A DNA stretch of 26,929 bases, taken from Planctomycetota bacterium (lineage in GTDB: Bacteria > Planctomycetota > UBA1135 > UBA2386). The DNA lies in the NCBI GenBank assembly GCA_020425885.1, contig JAGQRA010000147.1, forward strand, positions 1-26,929. Direction: 5' to 3'. Positions 1 through 6,863 of this stretch are shown here, piece after piece; positions within the stretch are counted from its first letter, which is position 1; each line of letters starts with the position of its first letter. Made by a program: the position numbers and the translations under genes. The notes under the pieces were generated by a model, which was given only the letters and a program-made list of their open reading frames with translations, did no database searches and was not told the DNA's origin.

Positions 1-22
1 CAATCGTGATCGGGGCCTGATC

Positions 23-40
23 CGACCGGAATCCCGGTCG
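23..40. other. Short stem-loop at the left edge
   Basis: A perfect 7-bp inverted repeat (CGACCGG at 23-29, CCGGTCG at 34-40) with a 4-nt loop. It lies just after a TGA at 18-20, which closes a short open frame entering from the left edge (last codons Ile-Val-Ile-Gly-Ala). It could be the 3' stem-loop of a plus-strand gene that ends at 20. No T-tract follows, and five codons are too few to call that gene. Confidence 0.25.
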
Positions 41-73
41 CGGCATTCCCCCCCTCATCGCACATGAAAAGTA

Positions 74-102
74 CCGCAGCGCCGCATGTCGCGGCGCTGC
101 GG
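74..102. other. Strong 12-bp hairpin upstream of the HEAT-like gene
   Basis: A perfect 12-bp inverted repeat (CCGCAGCGCCGC at 74-85, GCGGCGCTGCGG at 91-102) with a 5-nt loop (ATGTC). It ends 11 bases before the ATG at 114. Read on the minus strand the stem is followed by TACTTTTC, so it resembles a minus-strand intrinsic terminator. Read on the plus strand it has no T-tract and would sit in or just before the ribosome-binding region of the following gene. Either role is inference. Confidence 0.45.
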
Positions 103-113
103 CAGGCTCAACC

Positions 114-1589
114 ATGTGCAGACCTACTCCCATACGCAGCCGCCGGGTGATGTGGCTCGTCCTTGTTCTGGCAACTGCTGCCGTTGTCCTCGTCCTGGCG
201 AACTCAGTTTTCGCTCCGGGCCAACCTCCTGGTGAGCCGGCGCAATCGGCGAGCGATACCGGCGCCACACCGGTGGCCGCCCCTGAACCCGTTCGCCCCA
301 CACCGCAGGACTCTGTGGGCGTGATCCGCGAGCGGGTTGCGGTCGAGGCATCGGCACCTCCATCGCGCAGCTTCGCCGAACTCGTCGACGAGCTGGTGGC
401 GACCGCACGGACGACGACCGATCTGGTTGGCGAGGAACGCATCGACGAGGCCAGGCGCAGTGATGATGCGGCGCGGAATCAGTTCGCCGCGTTGCTGGAG
501 GCGTTCCCCGATGCCGGCGAACAGGCCCTCGCAATGCTCGGCACGATCCCGCCGGACTCAGAGACCCGGCTCGACATCGCCCGGCGAACAGTCCTGAAAC
601 TCGTTCTCGCCACGACCCTGGCGGATCTGCATCGCATCGCGAAGACCGCCGCCGATCGATCTCGGATCGACCCTCTGGTCAGCTCCCTGCTCACCGTCAT
701 GCACCTCGGGGGCGCCACTGCCACCCTCGGCAACGACGTCCTGGGCGACAAGCCGTATCTGCGGCTCTGCCACGAGCCCGGCGTGCTCGAGATCGTCGAG
801 CTCGCCGGCAGGGGCGAGTTCCCGCGCAGCATCGCCACCAGCCTGCTGATGACGCTGTGGCAGAACCTCGCCGCGGCGGGTGAGCGTTCGTCGGCGGATC
901 TGGACAGCATGGCGATGATCCTCATGGCCGACGCCGATGCGAGCAAACGCACCGCGGCCTGCCGACACCTGCTGCTCGATCCGAGATACCGCGCGGTCGT
1001 TCTCACCTGGCTGCGAGAACGCAAGGACCTCGCCGTCGCGGCCGATGTGACCGGCATCGCCGCCCGCGAACTGCCGCCGCCCGCCGCCCTGCAGGTCCTG
1101 CGAGAACTGGCGCCGGTGCTGCCGAGGATGCCGAGCGCCTACATGGTTCTCGCCACCCGATCCGAGGAGCTGGTGCTCGAGGAGTACTACGGCTTGCTGG
1201 CCAGCGACACCTACGCCGCGGTGCGCAGCGACCTCATCAGCGGCCTCGGCATGGCGCGAGGAGCCGAGGCGCGCAACGCCGTCGAGCTCGCGCTGCAGGA
1301 CCCCGCCAGCCAGGTCCGCACCCAGGCCATGCTGACGATCTCGGCGATCGCCCCCGAACGCGCAGAGGAGGCCTGCAACCTGCTGCTCGACGACCCGCGC
1401 ACCGCCAACGATCCCGACACGCTCGCGGTCGTGGTCATGGCGCTCGACAACCTGGCATCCGCAGGCGAGGTCAACGCCGTCGACCGTCTCGGCCAGCGAC
1501 TGCGGCAGTCCCCGCTGCCCGAGCACACCCGACAACGCCTCGAGTCGATCCTGGACCGGTCACTGCCGGGCGGGCGCACTTCGCGGTAG
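114..1589 (+). CDS. Membrane-anchored HEAT-like repeat protein, function unknown
   Basis: A 491-residue protein of unknown function. Near the N-terminus a basic stretch (SRRV, residues 9-12) is followed by one hydrophobic segment (about 13-33, WLVLVLATAAVVLVLANSVF), which fits a signal anchor or uncleaved signal peptide. A low-complexity Pro/Ala/Ser linker follows to about residue 75. The rest is Ala/Leu/Arg-rich and predicted helical. In the C-terminal third, helices around 360-440 (for example VRSDLISGLGMARG, VRTQAMLTISAIA) have the spacing of HEAT or armadillo repeats, which usually act as protein-binding scaffolds. No catalytic motif was seen. ATG 114 is chosen as the first in-frame start; ATG 150 is an alternative but would trim the basic residues before the membrane segment. 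The gene converges on rpmG with only 13 bases between the stop codons. That it is a gene is fairly sure; the HEAT assignment is moderate. Confidence 0.75.
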   Translation: MCRPTPIRSRRVMWLVLVLATAAVVLVLANSVFAPGQPPGEPAQSASDTGATPVAAPEPVRPTPQDSVGVIRERVAVEASAPPSRSFAELVDELVATARTTTDLVGEERIDEARRSDDAARNQFAALLEAFPDAGEQALAMLGTIPPDSETRLDIARRTVLKLVLATTLADLHRIAKTAADRSRIDPLVSSLLTVMHLGGATATLGNDVLGDKPYLRLCHEPGVLEIVELAGRGEFPRSIATSLLMTLWQNLAAAGERSSADLDSMAMILMADADASKRTAACRHLLLDPRYRAVVLTWLRERKDLAVAADVTGIAARELPPPAALQVLRELAPVLPRMPSAYMVLATRSEELVLEEYYGLLASDTYAAVRSDLISGLGMARGAEARNAVELALQDPASQVRTQAMLTISAIAPERAEEACNLLLDDPRTANDPDTLAVVVMALDNLASAGEVNAVDRLGQRLRQSPLPEHTRQRLESILDRSLPGGRTSR

Positions 1590-1605
1590 GCGCGGCGGCC
1601 GCCTA
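1587..1605 (+). terminator. Stem-loop containing both convergent stop codons
   Basis: TAGGCG (1587-1592) pairs with CGCCTA (1600-1605) around a 7-nt GC-rich loop. The left arm begins with the stop codon of the plus-strand gene and the right arm ends with the complement of the rpmG stop codon. On the plus strand the stem is followed by CTTCTTCTTCTCGTT, a pyrimidine/T-rich run that is the antisense of the rpmG C-terminal lysine codons. This could work as an intrinsic terminator for the plus-strand gene. The stem is short, so confidence is limited. Confidence 0.35.
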
Positions 1606-1767
1606 CTTCTTCTTCTCGTTGTGCTTCGTGTGACGACGCAAGCGAGGGCAGTACTTGCTGAGCTCGAGCTTGGGCGTGCCTGGCTTCTTGCGGATCGTGT
1701 AGTTCCTGTCGCCAGATTCCTCGCAGACGAGGAACACGATTTCTTTCTTCTTCTTGGGCTTGGCCAT
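1603..1767 (-). CDS. rpmG: 50S ribosomal protein bL33
   Basis: A 54-codon gene read by translating the minus strand directly. The product begins [18 protein letters not shown] and contains [10 protein letters not shown] and [18 protein letters not shown]. This is the bL33 pattern (GDRNY, then LxLxKYCPRLRKHTxHxE) at the usual family length of about 50-55 residues. bL33 is a small basic protein of the large ribosomal subunit near the E site. Zinc-binding forms have two CxxC pairs; here only Cys15 and Cys40 remain, with Ser18 and Leu43 in the partner places, so the ribbon is half degenerate. The gene is not next to secE, nusG or rplK in this window. The start is the ATG at 1767, and a plausible promoter lies about 25 bases upstream. 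The call is secure. Confidence 0.95.
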   Translation of the reverse strand: MAKPKKKKEIVFLVCEESGDRNYTIRKKPGTPKLELSKYCPRLRRHTKHNEKKK

Positions 1768-1792
1768 GGCGCTGCAGTTGGGAGGGCCGAGC

Positions 1793-1820
1793 AGAGTAGC
1801 GAGCAGCCCCGCCCGTGCAA
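1793..1820 (-). promoter_or_regulatory. Candidate sigma-70 promoter for rpmG
   Basis: On the minus strand TTGCAC (complement of 1815-1820) is followed after 16 bases by TACTCT (complement of 1793-1798), about 25 bases before the rpmG ATG. The -35 matches the consensus at 4 of 6 and the -10 at 3 of 6. The region lies between the stop of the upstream exported-protein gene (1840) and rpmG, so it would give rpmG its own transcript. Confidence 0.3.
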
Positions 1821-1839
1821 GAGCAGACCCGCCCCCGAT

Positions 1840-2982
1840 TCAATTGTGCTCGAAGACGAGGATCGGCATCTGACCGTGGAACGAGGACCAGGGCGCGGTC
1901 GTGGCGCTGCCCGGGAAGTAGAGCGTGACGCAGTCGTTACCGACGCCGATCTCGTCGAGCACCATCATGACGCCGTTGCTGACCGAGATCGGCAGGCCCG
2001 GACGACTGGTATCGACCCACGCGGACTGCACGCCGATCCGCATCCCGACCGTCGTCGCGGCCGCGACGAGCTGGAACGACTGTGTGTAACCACCAGAAGG
2101 GTCAACACTTCCGACTAGGACTCCGTCCAGGGGAGCCCACTGGAAGCAAGTCGACAGGGCCGGATCGATGGCGCCGAGCGAACCGCCATAGCCGACGAAG
2201 CCCGGCGATGCGGCCCGTGGCTGCGGGTCGAGGCCGAACCAGAGGAAGGTCATGGTTCCCGGGGCGTTCGTCGCATGCGGCGGCGCGCCGGTCATCCGGA
2301 ACGTCGCCGTCCCGCCCACCACGGGCCCGGTCGCCGGATCGTTCCAGACCAGCGCCGTGGCAACGGAACCGGTCGTGCAGCTGCCGTCGCCGACGGTCAC
2401 CGCATACCCGGTCTCGACTCCGCCGTCGAACCAGACCGCATCGACCCAGTTGTCCGAGCCCACGACGAACGGCGCGTCACCGGCCTCGAACTCGAGGAAC
2501 AAGGTGCCGGCGATGACCAGCAGGGGCGTCGTGAACTGGAGCGACAGCAGGTCCTCGCCGACCTGGGTCGCGCCACCGGGCGCCGGCGTGGCACCGACCG
2601 AAACGGACGTCGGTCCGAACACCACGGCCGTGTTGGACGGACGGTTCGCGACGAGGTCGGACGTGATGAAGCCAGCTGGCAGGCTGTCGAAACCGGCGCG
2701 GACCGTCAGTGTGCGCTGCATGGCCGGGTAGGGCGGCTCGCCGAGGAATGACGGGCGCCGCAGGCGCAGACCGGTGACGGTCTTGCCGATGAAGTTCGAC
2801 GGCAGCAAGGCAGCGGCGATTCGCAGCTGCAGGGTGCCTTGGCTCCACCGCAGCGGCATCGACAGCGCCGCATTGCCCGGCAGATCGGTGCAGGCCTCGG
2901 GCACGACGGACTCGTTCTGCGCGAGGACCGTGGCCACCGGACACAGCACGGCCAGGATCAGGGATGGGAGGATTGGTTTCAT
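1840..2982 (-). CDS. Exported Planctomycetota-type protein, function unknown
   Basis: A 380-residue secreted protein. The ATG at 2982 is chosen because it begins a clear Sec signal peptide (MKPILPSLILAVLCPVATVLA, probable cleavage near LAQ-NE) and has GGAG 7 bases upstream. The frame stays open further upstream but without a sensible N-terminus. The mature part is rich in Gly, Pro, Thr, Val and Ala with no charged clusters, as expected for a beta-rich extracellular protein. The N-terminal half (about 25-245) contains LRLRRPSFLGEPPYPAM and GTLFLEFEAGD, and a C-terminal section (about 245-380) contains TFLWFGLD, SPGFVGYGGS and STCFQWAPL. The pattern is familiar from Planctomycetota exported proteins of unknown role. 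No enzyme motif was found. It lies upstream of rpmG on the same strand and has a structured leader at 3046-3125. Confidence 0.8.
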   Translation of the reverse strand: MKPILPSLILAVLCPVATVLAQNESVVPEACTDLPGNAALSMPLRWSQGTLQLRIAAALLPSNFIGKTVTGLRLRRPSFLGEPPYPAMQRTLTVRAGFDSLPAGFITSDLVANRPSNTAVVFGPTSVSVGATPAPGGATQVGEDLLSLQFTTPLLVIAGTLFLEFEAGDAPFVVGSDNWVDAVWFDGGVETGYAVTVGDGSCTTGSVATALVWNDPATGPVVGGTATFRMTGAPPHATNAPGTMTFLWFGLDPQPRAASPGFVGYGGSLGAIDPALSTCFQWAPLDGVLVGSVDPSGGYTQSFQLVAAATTVGMRIGVQSAWVDTSRPGLPISVSNGVMMVLDEIGVGNDCVTLYFPGSATTAPWSSFHGQMPILVFEHN

Positions 2983-3045
2983 CGCCGACTCCGATTGGGG
3001 ATTCCTTGGTGACATCGGCAGTTGATCGACCGCAACCCAAGCGGT

Positions 3046-3065
3046 CCTTGCCGCACGCGGCAAGG
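3046..3065. promoter_or_regulatory. Leader hairpin with competing CCTTGCC arms
   Basis: CCTTGCCG (3046-3053) pairs with CGGCAAGG (3058-3065) around CACG. A second copy of CCTTGCCGG follows at 3068-3076 and could compete for the CGGCAAGG arm, though only after opening some pairs because the direct loop is 2 nt. The structure lies between the terminator-like hairpin at 3098-3125 and the start codon at 2982, inside the probable 5' leader of the minus-strand exported-protein gene. Function is inferred from position. Confidence 0.35.
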
Positions 3066-3087
3066 CACCTTGCCGGACACCGACGCG

Positions 3088-3125
3088 ATGAAAGAGAAAA
3101 GGGCCCGGTCTCAGCCGGGCCCTTT
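3088..3125 (-). terminator. Intrinsic terminator or attenuator in a divergent leader
   Basis: A perfect 11-bp inverted repeat (AAAGGGCCCGG at 3098-3108, CCGGGCCCTTT at 3115-3125) with a 6-nt loop. On the minus strand the stem runs directly into TTTTCTCTTTC, the classic form of an intrinsic terminator. No minus-strand gene lies upstream for it to end within 1 kb; the next gene to the right is the plus-strand SDR. It is therefore most likely an attenuator in the leader of the exported-protein gene that starts at 2982, or a block against antisense transcription. Confidence 0.6.
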
Positions 3126-3265
3126 CCTGGGGTCGTCCGCAACTCGACTCACTCCCTTCCTGTTCCGAGGCCCGAACATCGACCGGCGCCGATCCCCAAC
3201 CTGAGGTCAGTTCGCCGAACGTCACATGGCATCGCCCGGTTCGATCATTGCCAAAGGCGGTGGCC

Positions 3266-4084
3266 ATGCGCGAGCATGCGCAGATGGTCGACGCAGAAGA
3301 GCAAGGCGCGCGACAGCGGCCGGTCGCGATCGTCACGGGAGGCAGTCGCGGCATCGGGCTCGCGATCGCCGAGGCCCTGGCGCGCGATGGCCATCGCCTC
3401 GTGCTCGTCGCCAGGGACCGCGGGCGGCTCGAGAGCACCGTCGATCGGCTGCGAACCGGCGGCGCCGAGGCGGTGGCAGCAGCCGTCGATCTGCGTGCGG
3501 CCGGCGCCGCGGACGAGGTGATCGCGACGGCACGGCAGGCCTTCGGTCCGCCTTCGGTCGTGGTCAGCAACGCCGGCACCGCCCCCACCGCCAAGATCGA
3601 AGCGACGGACGACGACATGCTGCGCGAGACCTTCGAGCTGCACGTCGGTGCGCCGCTCGCGCTGGCCCGCGCCGCGCTGCCGGCGATGAAAGCGGCCGGT
3701 GGCGGTTGCCTGCTCCACCTCGCCTCGACCGCCGGCCTGCGCGGCTTCCCGTTCACCGCCGCCTACACCGCGGCCAAGCACGGCATGATCGGCCTCGCCA
3801 GGGCCTTCCGCGTCGAGCTGGCACGCACCGGGATCCGGGTCTACGCCCTGTGTCCGGGCTTCGTCGACAGCGACATCACCCGCAGCGCGGCGGCCGCGAT
3901 CGCCGGCCGCGGCCGGACGAGCGCGGACGACGCCTTCGCCATGATGGCGGCGCAGAACGTGATCGGGCGCATGCACTCGACCGCGGAGGTTGCGGCTGCC
4001 GCCGCCATGTTGGTGCGCGAGCGGCCCGACGGCTGCGTCTACGAGCTCGATCGCCCGGACCCAGGGTTCGTGGATCAGGCCTGA
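3266..4084 (+). CDS. Short-chain dehydrogenase/reductase (classical SDR, FabG-like)
   Basis: An NAD(P)-dependent oxidoreductase of the classical SDR family, 272 residues, close to the usual 250-280. Seen directly: the cofactor motif TGGSRGIG (residues 24-31), the NAG motif (Asn102), catalytic Ser154, and Tyr167-x-x-x-Lys171 (YTAAK), followed by a PGFVDSDI segment that commonly closes over the nicotinamide. The family reduces ketones or oxidises alcohols; the substrate cannot be told from sequence. ATG 3266 is chosen because AAAGGCGG lies just upstream. TTG 3248 and GTG 3260 are alternatives that add a few residues. The gene is transcribed away from the exported-protein gene and precedes the LysM gene by 122 bases with no obvious terminator, so it may head that operon. 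Confidence 0.92.
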   Translation: MREHAQMVDAEEQGARQRPVAIVTGGSRGIGLAIAEALARDGHRLVLVARDRGRLESTVDRLRTGGAEAVAAAVDLRAAGAADEVIATARQAFGPPSVVVSNAGTAPTAKIEATDDDMLRETFELHVGAPLALARAALPAMKAAGGGCLLHLASTAGLRGFPFTAAYTAAKHGMIGLARAFRVELARTGIRVYALCPGFVDSDITRSAAAAIAGRGRTSADDAFAMMAAQNVIGRMHSTAEVAAAAAMLVRERPDGCVYELDRPDPGFVDQA

Positions 4085-4206
4085 ACCCGCACCGCCCGGC
4101 GAACGTGTCTAATGAGACGGAACCGATTTGCTCCGGGCGCGTCCACGCCGCCCCTTCTGAACAATCGCGCCGACGAGCACGGCGTCAAACCGAGAGGAAC
4201 GAGACG

Positions 4207-5019
4207 ATGAAGCTGATCCGATCCCTGACCGCGTGCATGTGCCTGCTGACGGTCCCGGACATCGCGCCACCCGACATGAAGGGCGTGACGGTCGAATGCC
4301 GACTGGAGCTCGGGCCACTCGCCGACGTCGCCTGCGTGCAGTACCGGGTCGAGGAAGGCGACACGCTGAGCGCGATCGCGAAGACGCACCTCGGCGATCC
4401 GAAGCGGTACCTCGACATCCTCGCGCTCAATCCCACCCTCGAGCCCGACCGCCTGAAGATCGGCACCACGTTCTGGCTGCCACCCCGGAAGCCGAACGGC
4501 AAGCCCCTGCTGTTCCTGTTCGTCGAGGCGCCCTACGGCGGCCCCTTTCGCAAACCCAGGACCCTGGACATCAAACCACTCGCCGGCACGCTCGCGTTGC
4601 CATTCTCTCGATATGGCAGGTACGAGTTCTATCTCGTGCCTCATCAGCGGCTGGCCACCTTCGAGCAGAAGCTGAAGGAACAGAAGGCCGGCGAACCGCT
4701 GTTCGACGAAGAGCAGGATCGCGCCATCGTTCGATTGACGGGCGACACGCCATCCCACTACGTCGACCGCAACTCGCCGGTGAAGAAGATCCGCAGCACG
4801 ATGAAGGTCACCAAGGACGCGGACGGCAAGCTCGCGATCCGCACCGAGAACGTTCATTTCGACAAGGACGGCAAGGAGCTGGACGACAAGCTCGAGGGCT
4901 CGCCGGGCAAGGTCGAACCGAAGAAGGAGGCCTTGCTGCTGTTGCTGCTCGCGCTCGGTGGCGGCTCCTGGCTCCTGCTCCGCGCCCGGAATCGACGGCC
5001 CCAGCCAGCGATGGCCTGA
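4207..5019 (+). CDS. LysM-domain protein with C-terminal membrane anchor
   Basis: A 270-residue protein. After a short hydrophobic N-terminus (possible signal, residues 3-16) comes one LysM domain at about 46-97 (VQYRVEEGDTLSAIAK, LNPTLEPDRLKIGTTFWLPP). LysM domains bind N-acetylglucosamine polymers such as peptidoglycan. The middle (about 100-235) is charged, Lys/Asp-rich and unrecognised. The C-terminus has a leucine-rich membrane segment (about 240-258) followed by basic residues (RARNRRP), as in proteins anchored by their tail. The start is the ATG at 4207, with GAGAGGA about 8 bases upstream; the frame is open far upstream through the SDR gene, but that part is shadow. The stop is 1 base before the next gene's GTG, so the two are probably translationally coupled. 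Function beyond wall binding is unknown. Confidence 0.85.
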   Translation: MKLIRSLTACMCLLTVPDIAPPDMKGVTVECRLELGPLADVACVQYRVEEGDTLSAIAKTHLGDPKRYLDILALNPTLEPDRLKIGTTFWLPPRKPNGKPLLFLFVEAPYGGPFRKPRTLDIKPLAGTLALPFSRYGRYEFYLVPHQRLATFEQKLKEQKAGEPLFDEEQDRAIVRLTGDTPSHYVDRNSPVKKIRSTMKVTKDADGKLAIRTENVHFDKDGKELDDKLEGSPGKVEPKKEALLLLLLALGGGSWLLLRARNRRPQPAMA

Positions 5020-5020
5020 C

Positions 5021-5995
5021 GTGAACGCCGGCCGCAACACGCTTCTCGCCCTCGCCGTGCTGGCCACCGCGGCCGTCGCCGCGGCCGCGCCGCTCTGGAC
5101 CTACGCGCTGTCGCTCGCGCTGTTCGGCCTGCCCCATGTGCTCGTCGAACTGCGCTACGTCGACGAGCGCTTCTCGGCACGCCTGCCACGCCGCACGATC
5201 GTATGGCTGGCCGCGGGCCTCGCCGCCATCGTCGCCGTGCGCCTCTGCGCCTTCGGCGGACTCGGCACCGGCACCGGACGCGTCATGGTCGAGCTGCTGC
5301 TCGGCGGCGGCATCACGGCGGCGGCGGTGCCACTGCTGTTGCCCCGACGTCAGGCGGCCATCGCCATCACGATGCTGGCGGCCTTGCTCGCGGGTGCCGC
5401 CCTGGCGCCGCTCGCGACCCTGGTCACCTTGTCCTTGCTGCACAATCTGACGCCGGTCGGGTTCCTCACCGAGCGGCTGCGCGGCCGCGAGCGGCGCCGC
5501 GCTCTGGTCATCTGCGCCATCGTCTTCGCCGCAATCCCGTTGCTGCTCCTCGGTGGCGCCCTCGATCCGATCGTCGCCCCGTTCGCGATGGCGCCGACCA
5601 CGCCCGGCCCGTTCGGCACAGCCCCGCTCGACGCCCACCTGCCGGTGTTCGTGCCATCGCCGCTGCTCGGCACCGCGTTCGCCGACCGCCTGTTCGCCAC
5701 CGCCGCGTTCCTGCAATGCATGCACTACGCCGTCGTGCTGCACGTCCTGCCGCGCCTGTCCGGCGGCGCGGAACGTAGCGGCGAGGCGATCGCCTGGCCC
5801 CGCGCCGCGACCTGGGCCGCCGTCCTCGCCATGGCCGCGCTGCTGTTCACGATCGGCTTCGGCTACGACTTCGCCCGGACGCGCAGCATCTACGCCGTCT
5901 TCGCCGCCGTGCATGCGTGGCTCGAGCTGCCGATCCTGGCCCTCGCTGCCGGCGTGCTGCCCCGACACGCGACTGCCATGGCCCGAGCAGCATGA
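5021..5995 (+). CDS. Polytopic membrane protein with intramembrane histidines (possibly Brp/Blh-like)
   Basis: A 324-residue very hydrophobic protein with about eight predicted membrane helices. Histidines recur in or at helices: LFGLPHVLVELRY, SLLHNLTPVG, QCMHYAVVLHVLPRL and AAVHAWLELP. A helical membrane protein with His at several helix ends and an N-terminal G-x-PH motif recalls the Brp/Blh family, which cleaves beta-carotene to retinal at a His-bound iron. That link is by pattern only and weak; no rhodopsin or carotenoid gene is visible here. The GTG at 5021 is chosen because it follows the LysM stop by 1 base; an upstream ATG at 4958 would overlap the LysM gene by 62 bases. Ten bases separate the stop from the next start. 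That it is a real membrane protein gene is secure; the family is not. Confidence 0.8.
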   Translation: MNAGRNTLLALAVLATAAVAAAAPLWTYALSLALFGLPHVLVELRYVDERFSARLPRRTIVWLAAGLAAIVAVRLCAFGGLGTGTGRVMVELLLGGGITAAAVPLLLPRRQAAIAITMLAALLAGAALAPLATLVTLSLLHNLTPVGFLTERLRGRERRRALVICAIVFAAIPLLLLGGALDPIVAPFAMAPTTPGPFGTAPLDAHLPVFVPSPLLGTAFADRLFATAAFLQCMHYAVVLHVLPRLSGGAERSGEAIAWPRAATWAAVLAMAALLFTIGFGYDFARTRSIYAVFAAVHAWLELPILALAAGVLPRHATAMARAA

Positions 5996-6005
5996 ACCAG
6001 GCAGT

Positions 6006-6308
6006 ATGAACTGGTTTGGGGCATTCGCACTGACGTGCCTCGTCGAGCTGCCGATCGTGGCCGCGGTGGCGCCGCGCCCGCTGCGGCGCCGGGCCGCACT
6101 CGATTCGCTCGCGATCAACCTGCTGACCCATCCCCTGGCCTGGTACGTCTCGGTCACCGACCTGCTGGCCTGGACCCCGACCGAAGTGCTCGTCGCGATC
6201 GTCGAGGCCGCTGCCTACGCCCTGGTCACGCGCATGTCCTGGCCCCGCGCGATGGCCGCCGCCGTGCTCGCCAACGGCGTCACCGCGGCGATGTCCTTCC
6301 TCGTCTGA
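6006..6308 (+). CDS. Small integral membrane protein, function unknown
   Basis: A 100-residue protein with about three hydrophobic segments. Recognisable short motifs are LVELPIVAAV near the N-terminus, INLLTHPLAWYV in the middle and VEAAAYALVTRM later. I recall uncharacterised small membrane proteins with the same order (ELPI, NLLTHP, VE-x-LAY) in other bacteria, but no function is known to me. The ATG at 6006 lies 10 bases after the upstream stop. The position between the polytopic membrane protein and a methyltransferase suggests a shared transcript and possibly a membrane complex with the preceding protein, which is inference. Confidence 0.75.
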   Translation: MNWFGAFALTCLVELPIVAAVAPRPLRRRAALDSLAINLLTHPLAWYVSVTDLLAWTPTEVLVAIVEAAAYALVTRMSWPRAMAAAVLANGVTAAMSFLV

Positions 6309-6328
6309 TCGCATCTACCCGCTCTACC

Positions 6329-6844
6329 TTGTCGCTCACTCCCTCGCCGCACATCGTGCGCCTGGCCATGCTCGTCAAGGCCGGCGGCCCCGTGCTCGAC
6401 GTCGCCGCCGGCAACGGCCGCCACGCCGTGCTGTTCGCCGACCGTGGCCATGCCGTCACCGCGATCGACCGCGACGTCACATCACTGCGCGCCCTGGCCG
6501 ATCCACGCATCGAGGTGATCGCGGCCGATCTCGAGCGCGGACCCTGGCCAGTCCGCGGCCGCACGTTCGCCGCCGTCGTCGTCAGCAACTACCTCTGGCG
6601 CCCCTTGCTGCCGACCCTGATCACCAGCGTCGCGCCGGGCGGCGTCCTGCTCTACGAGACGTTCGCCGTCGGCAACGAACGCCACGGCCGCCCGCGCAAT
6701 CCTGACTTCCTGCTGCGGCACGACGAGCTGCGTCAGGCCGTGGCCGGCCAGCTCGAAGTCGTCGAGTTCGAGTACGGCCCGGTCGGCGACCCGCCAATTG
6801 CCGTGCGGCAACGAATCGCCGCCATCCGTCCGGCATCGCGATAG
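6329..6844 (+). CDS. Class I SAM-dependent methyltransferase
   Basis: A 171-residue enzyme with the Rossmann-fold methyltransferase pattern: motif I VLDVAAGNGRHA (SAM binding), an acidic end to strand 2 (AIDRD), IEVIAADLE, then VVVSNYLWRPLLP and GGVLLYETFAVGNERHGRPRNPDFLL. The last two match a widespread small bacterial methyltransferase family related to TehB-like proteins; the acceptor is not known. The N-terminus SLTPSPHIVRLAMLV fits that family only if translation starts at the TTG at 6329. GTG 6356 and ATG 6368 are possible shorter starts. It lies 20 bases after the small membrane protein and 19 before the Tat-exported PLP enzyme, so it is probably in the same operon. Confidence 0.88.
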   Translation: MSLTPSPHIVRLAMLVKAGGPVLDVAAGNGRHAVLFADRGHAVTAIDRDVTSLRALADPRIEVIAADLERGPWPVRGRTFAAVVVSNYLWRPLLPTLITSVAPGGVLLYETFAVGNERHGRPRNPDFLLRHDELRQAVAGQLEVVEFEYGPVGDPPIAVRQRIAAIRPASR

Positions 6845-6863
6845 CCGATGCTACGATCCGGCG

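Noticed and set aside
3109..3114. CTGAGA on the minus strand, a core motif of the TPP riboswitch
   Set aside because: It is only the 6-nt loop of a terminator-like hairpin. The rest of the thi-box consensus (for example ACCTGA and the second conserved arm) is not present on either side.
3266..4206. An open frame that joins the SDR region to the LysM protein as one 597-residue product
   Set aside because: The upstream part is an Arg-rich shadow of the SDR gene. The LysM gene has its own ATG and ribosome-binding site at 4207.
4927..5016. A PEP-CTERM or similar sorting signal on the LysM protein
   Set aside because: There is a hydrophobic helix and basic tail but no recognised PEP, LPXTG or GlyGly-CTERM signature before the helix; a plain C-terminal anchor is enough.
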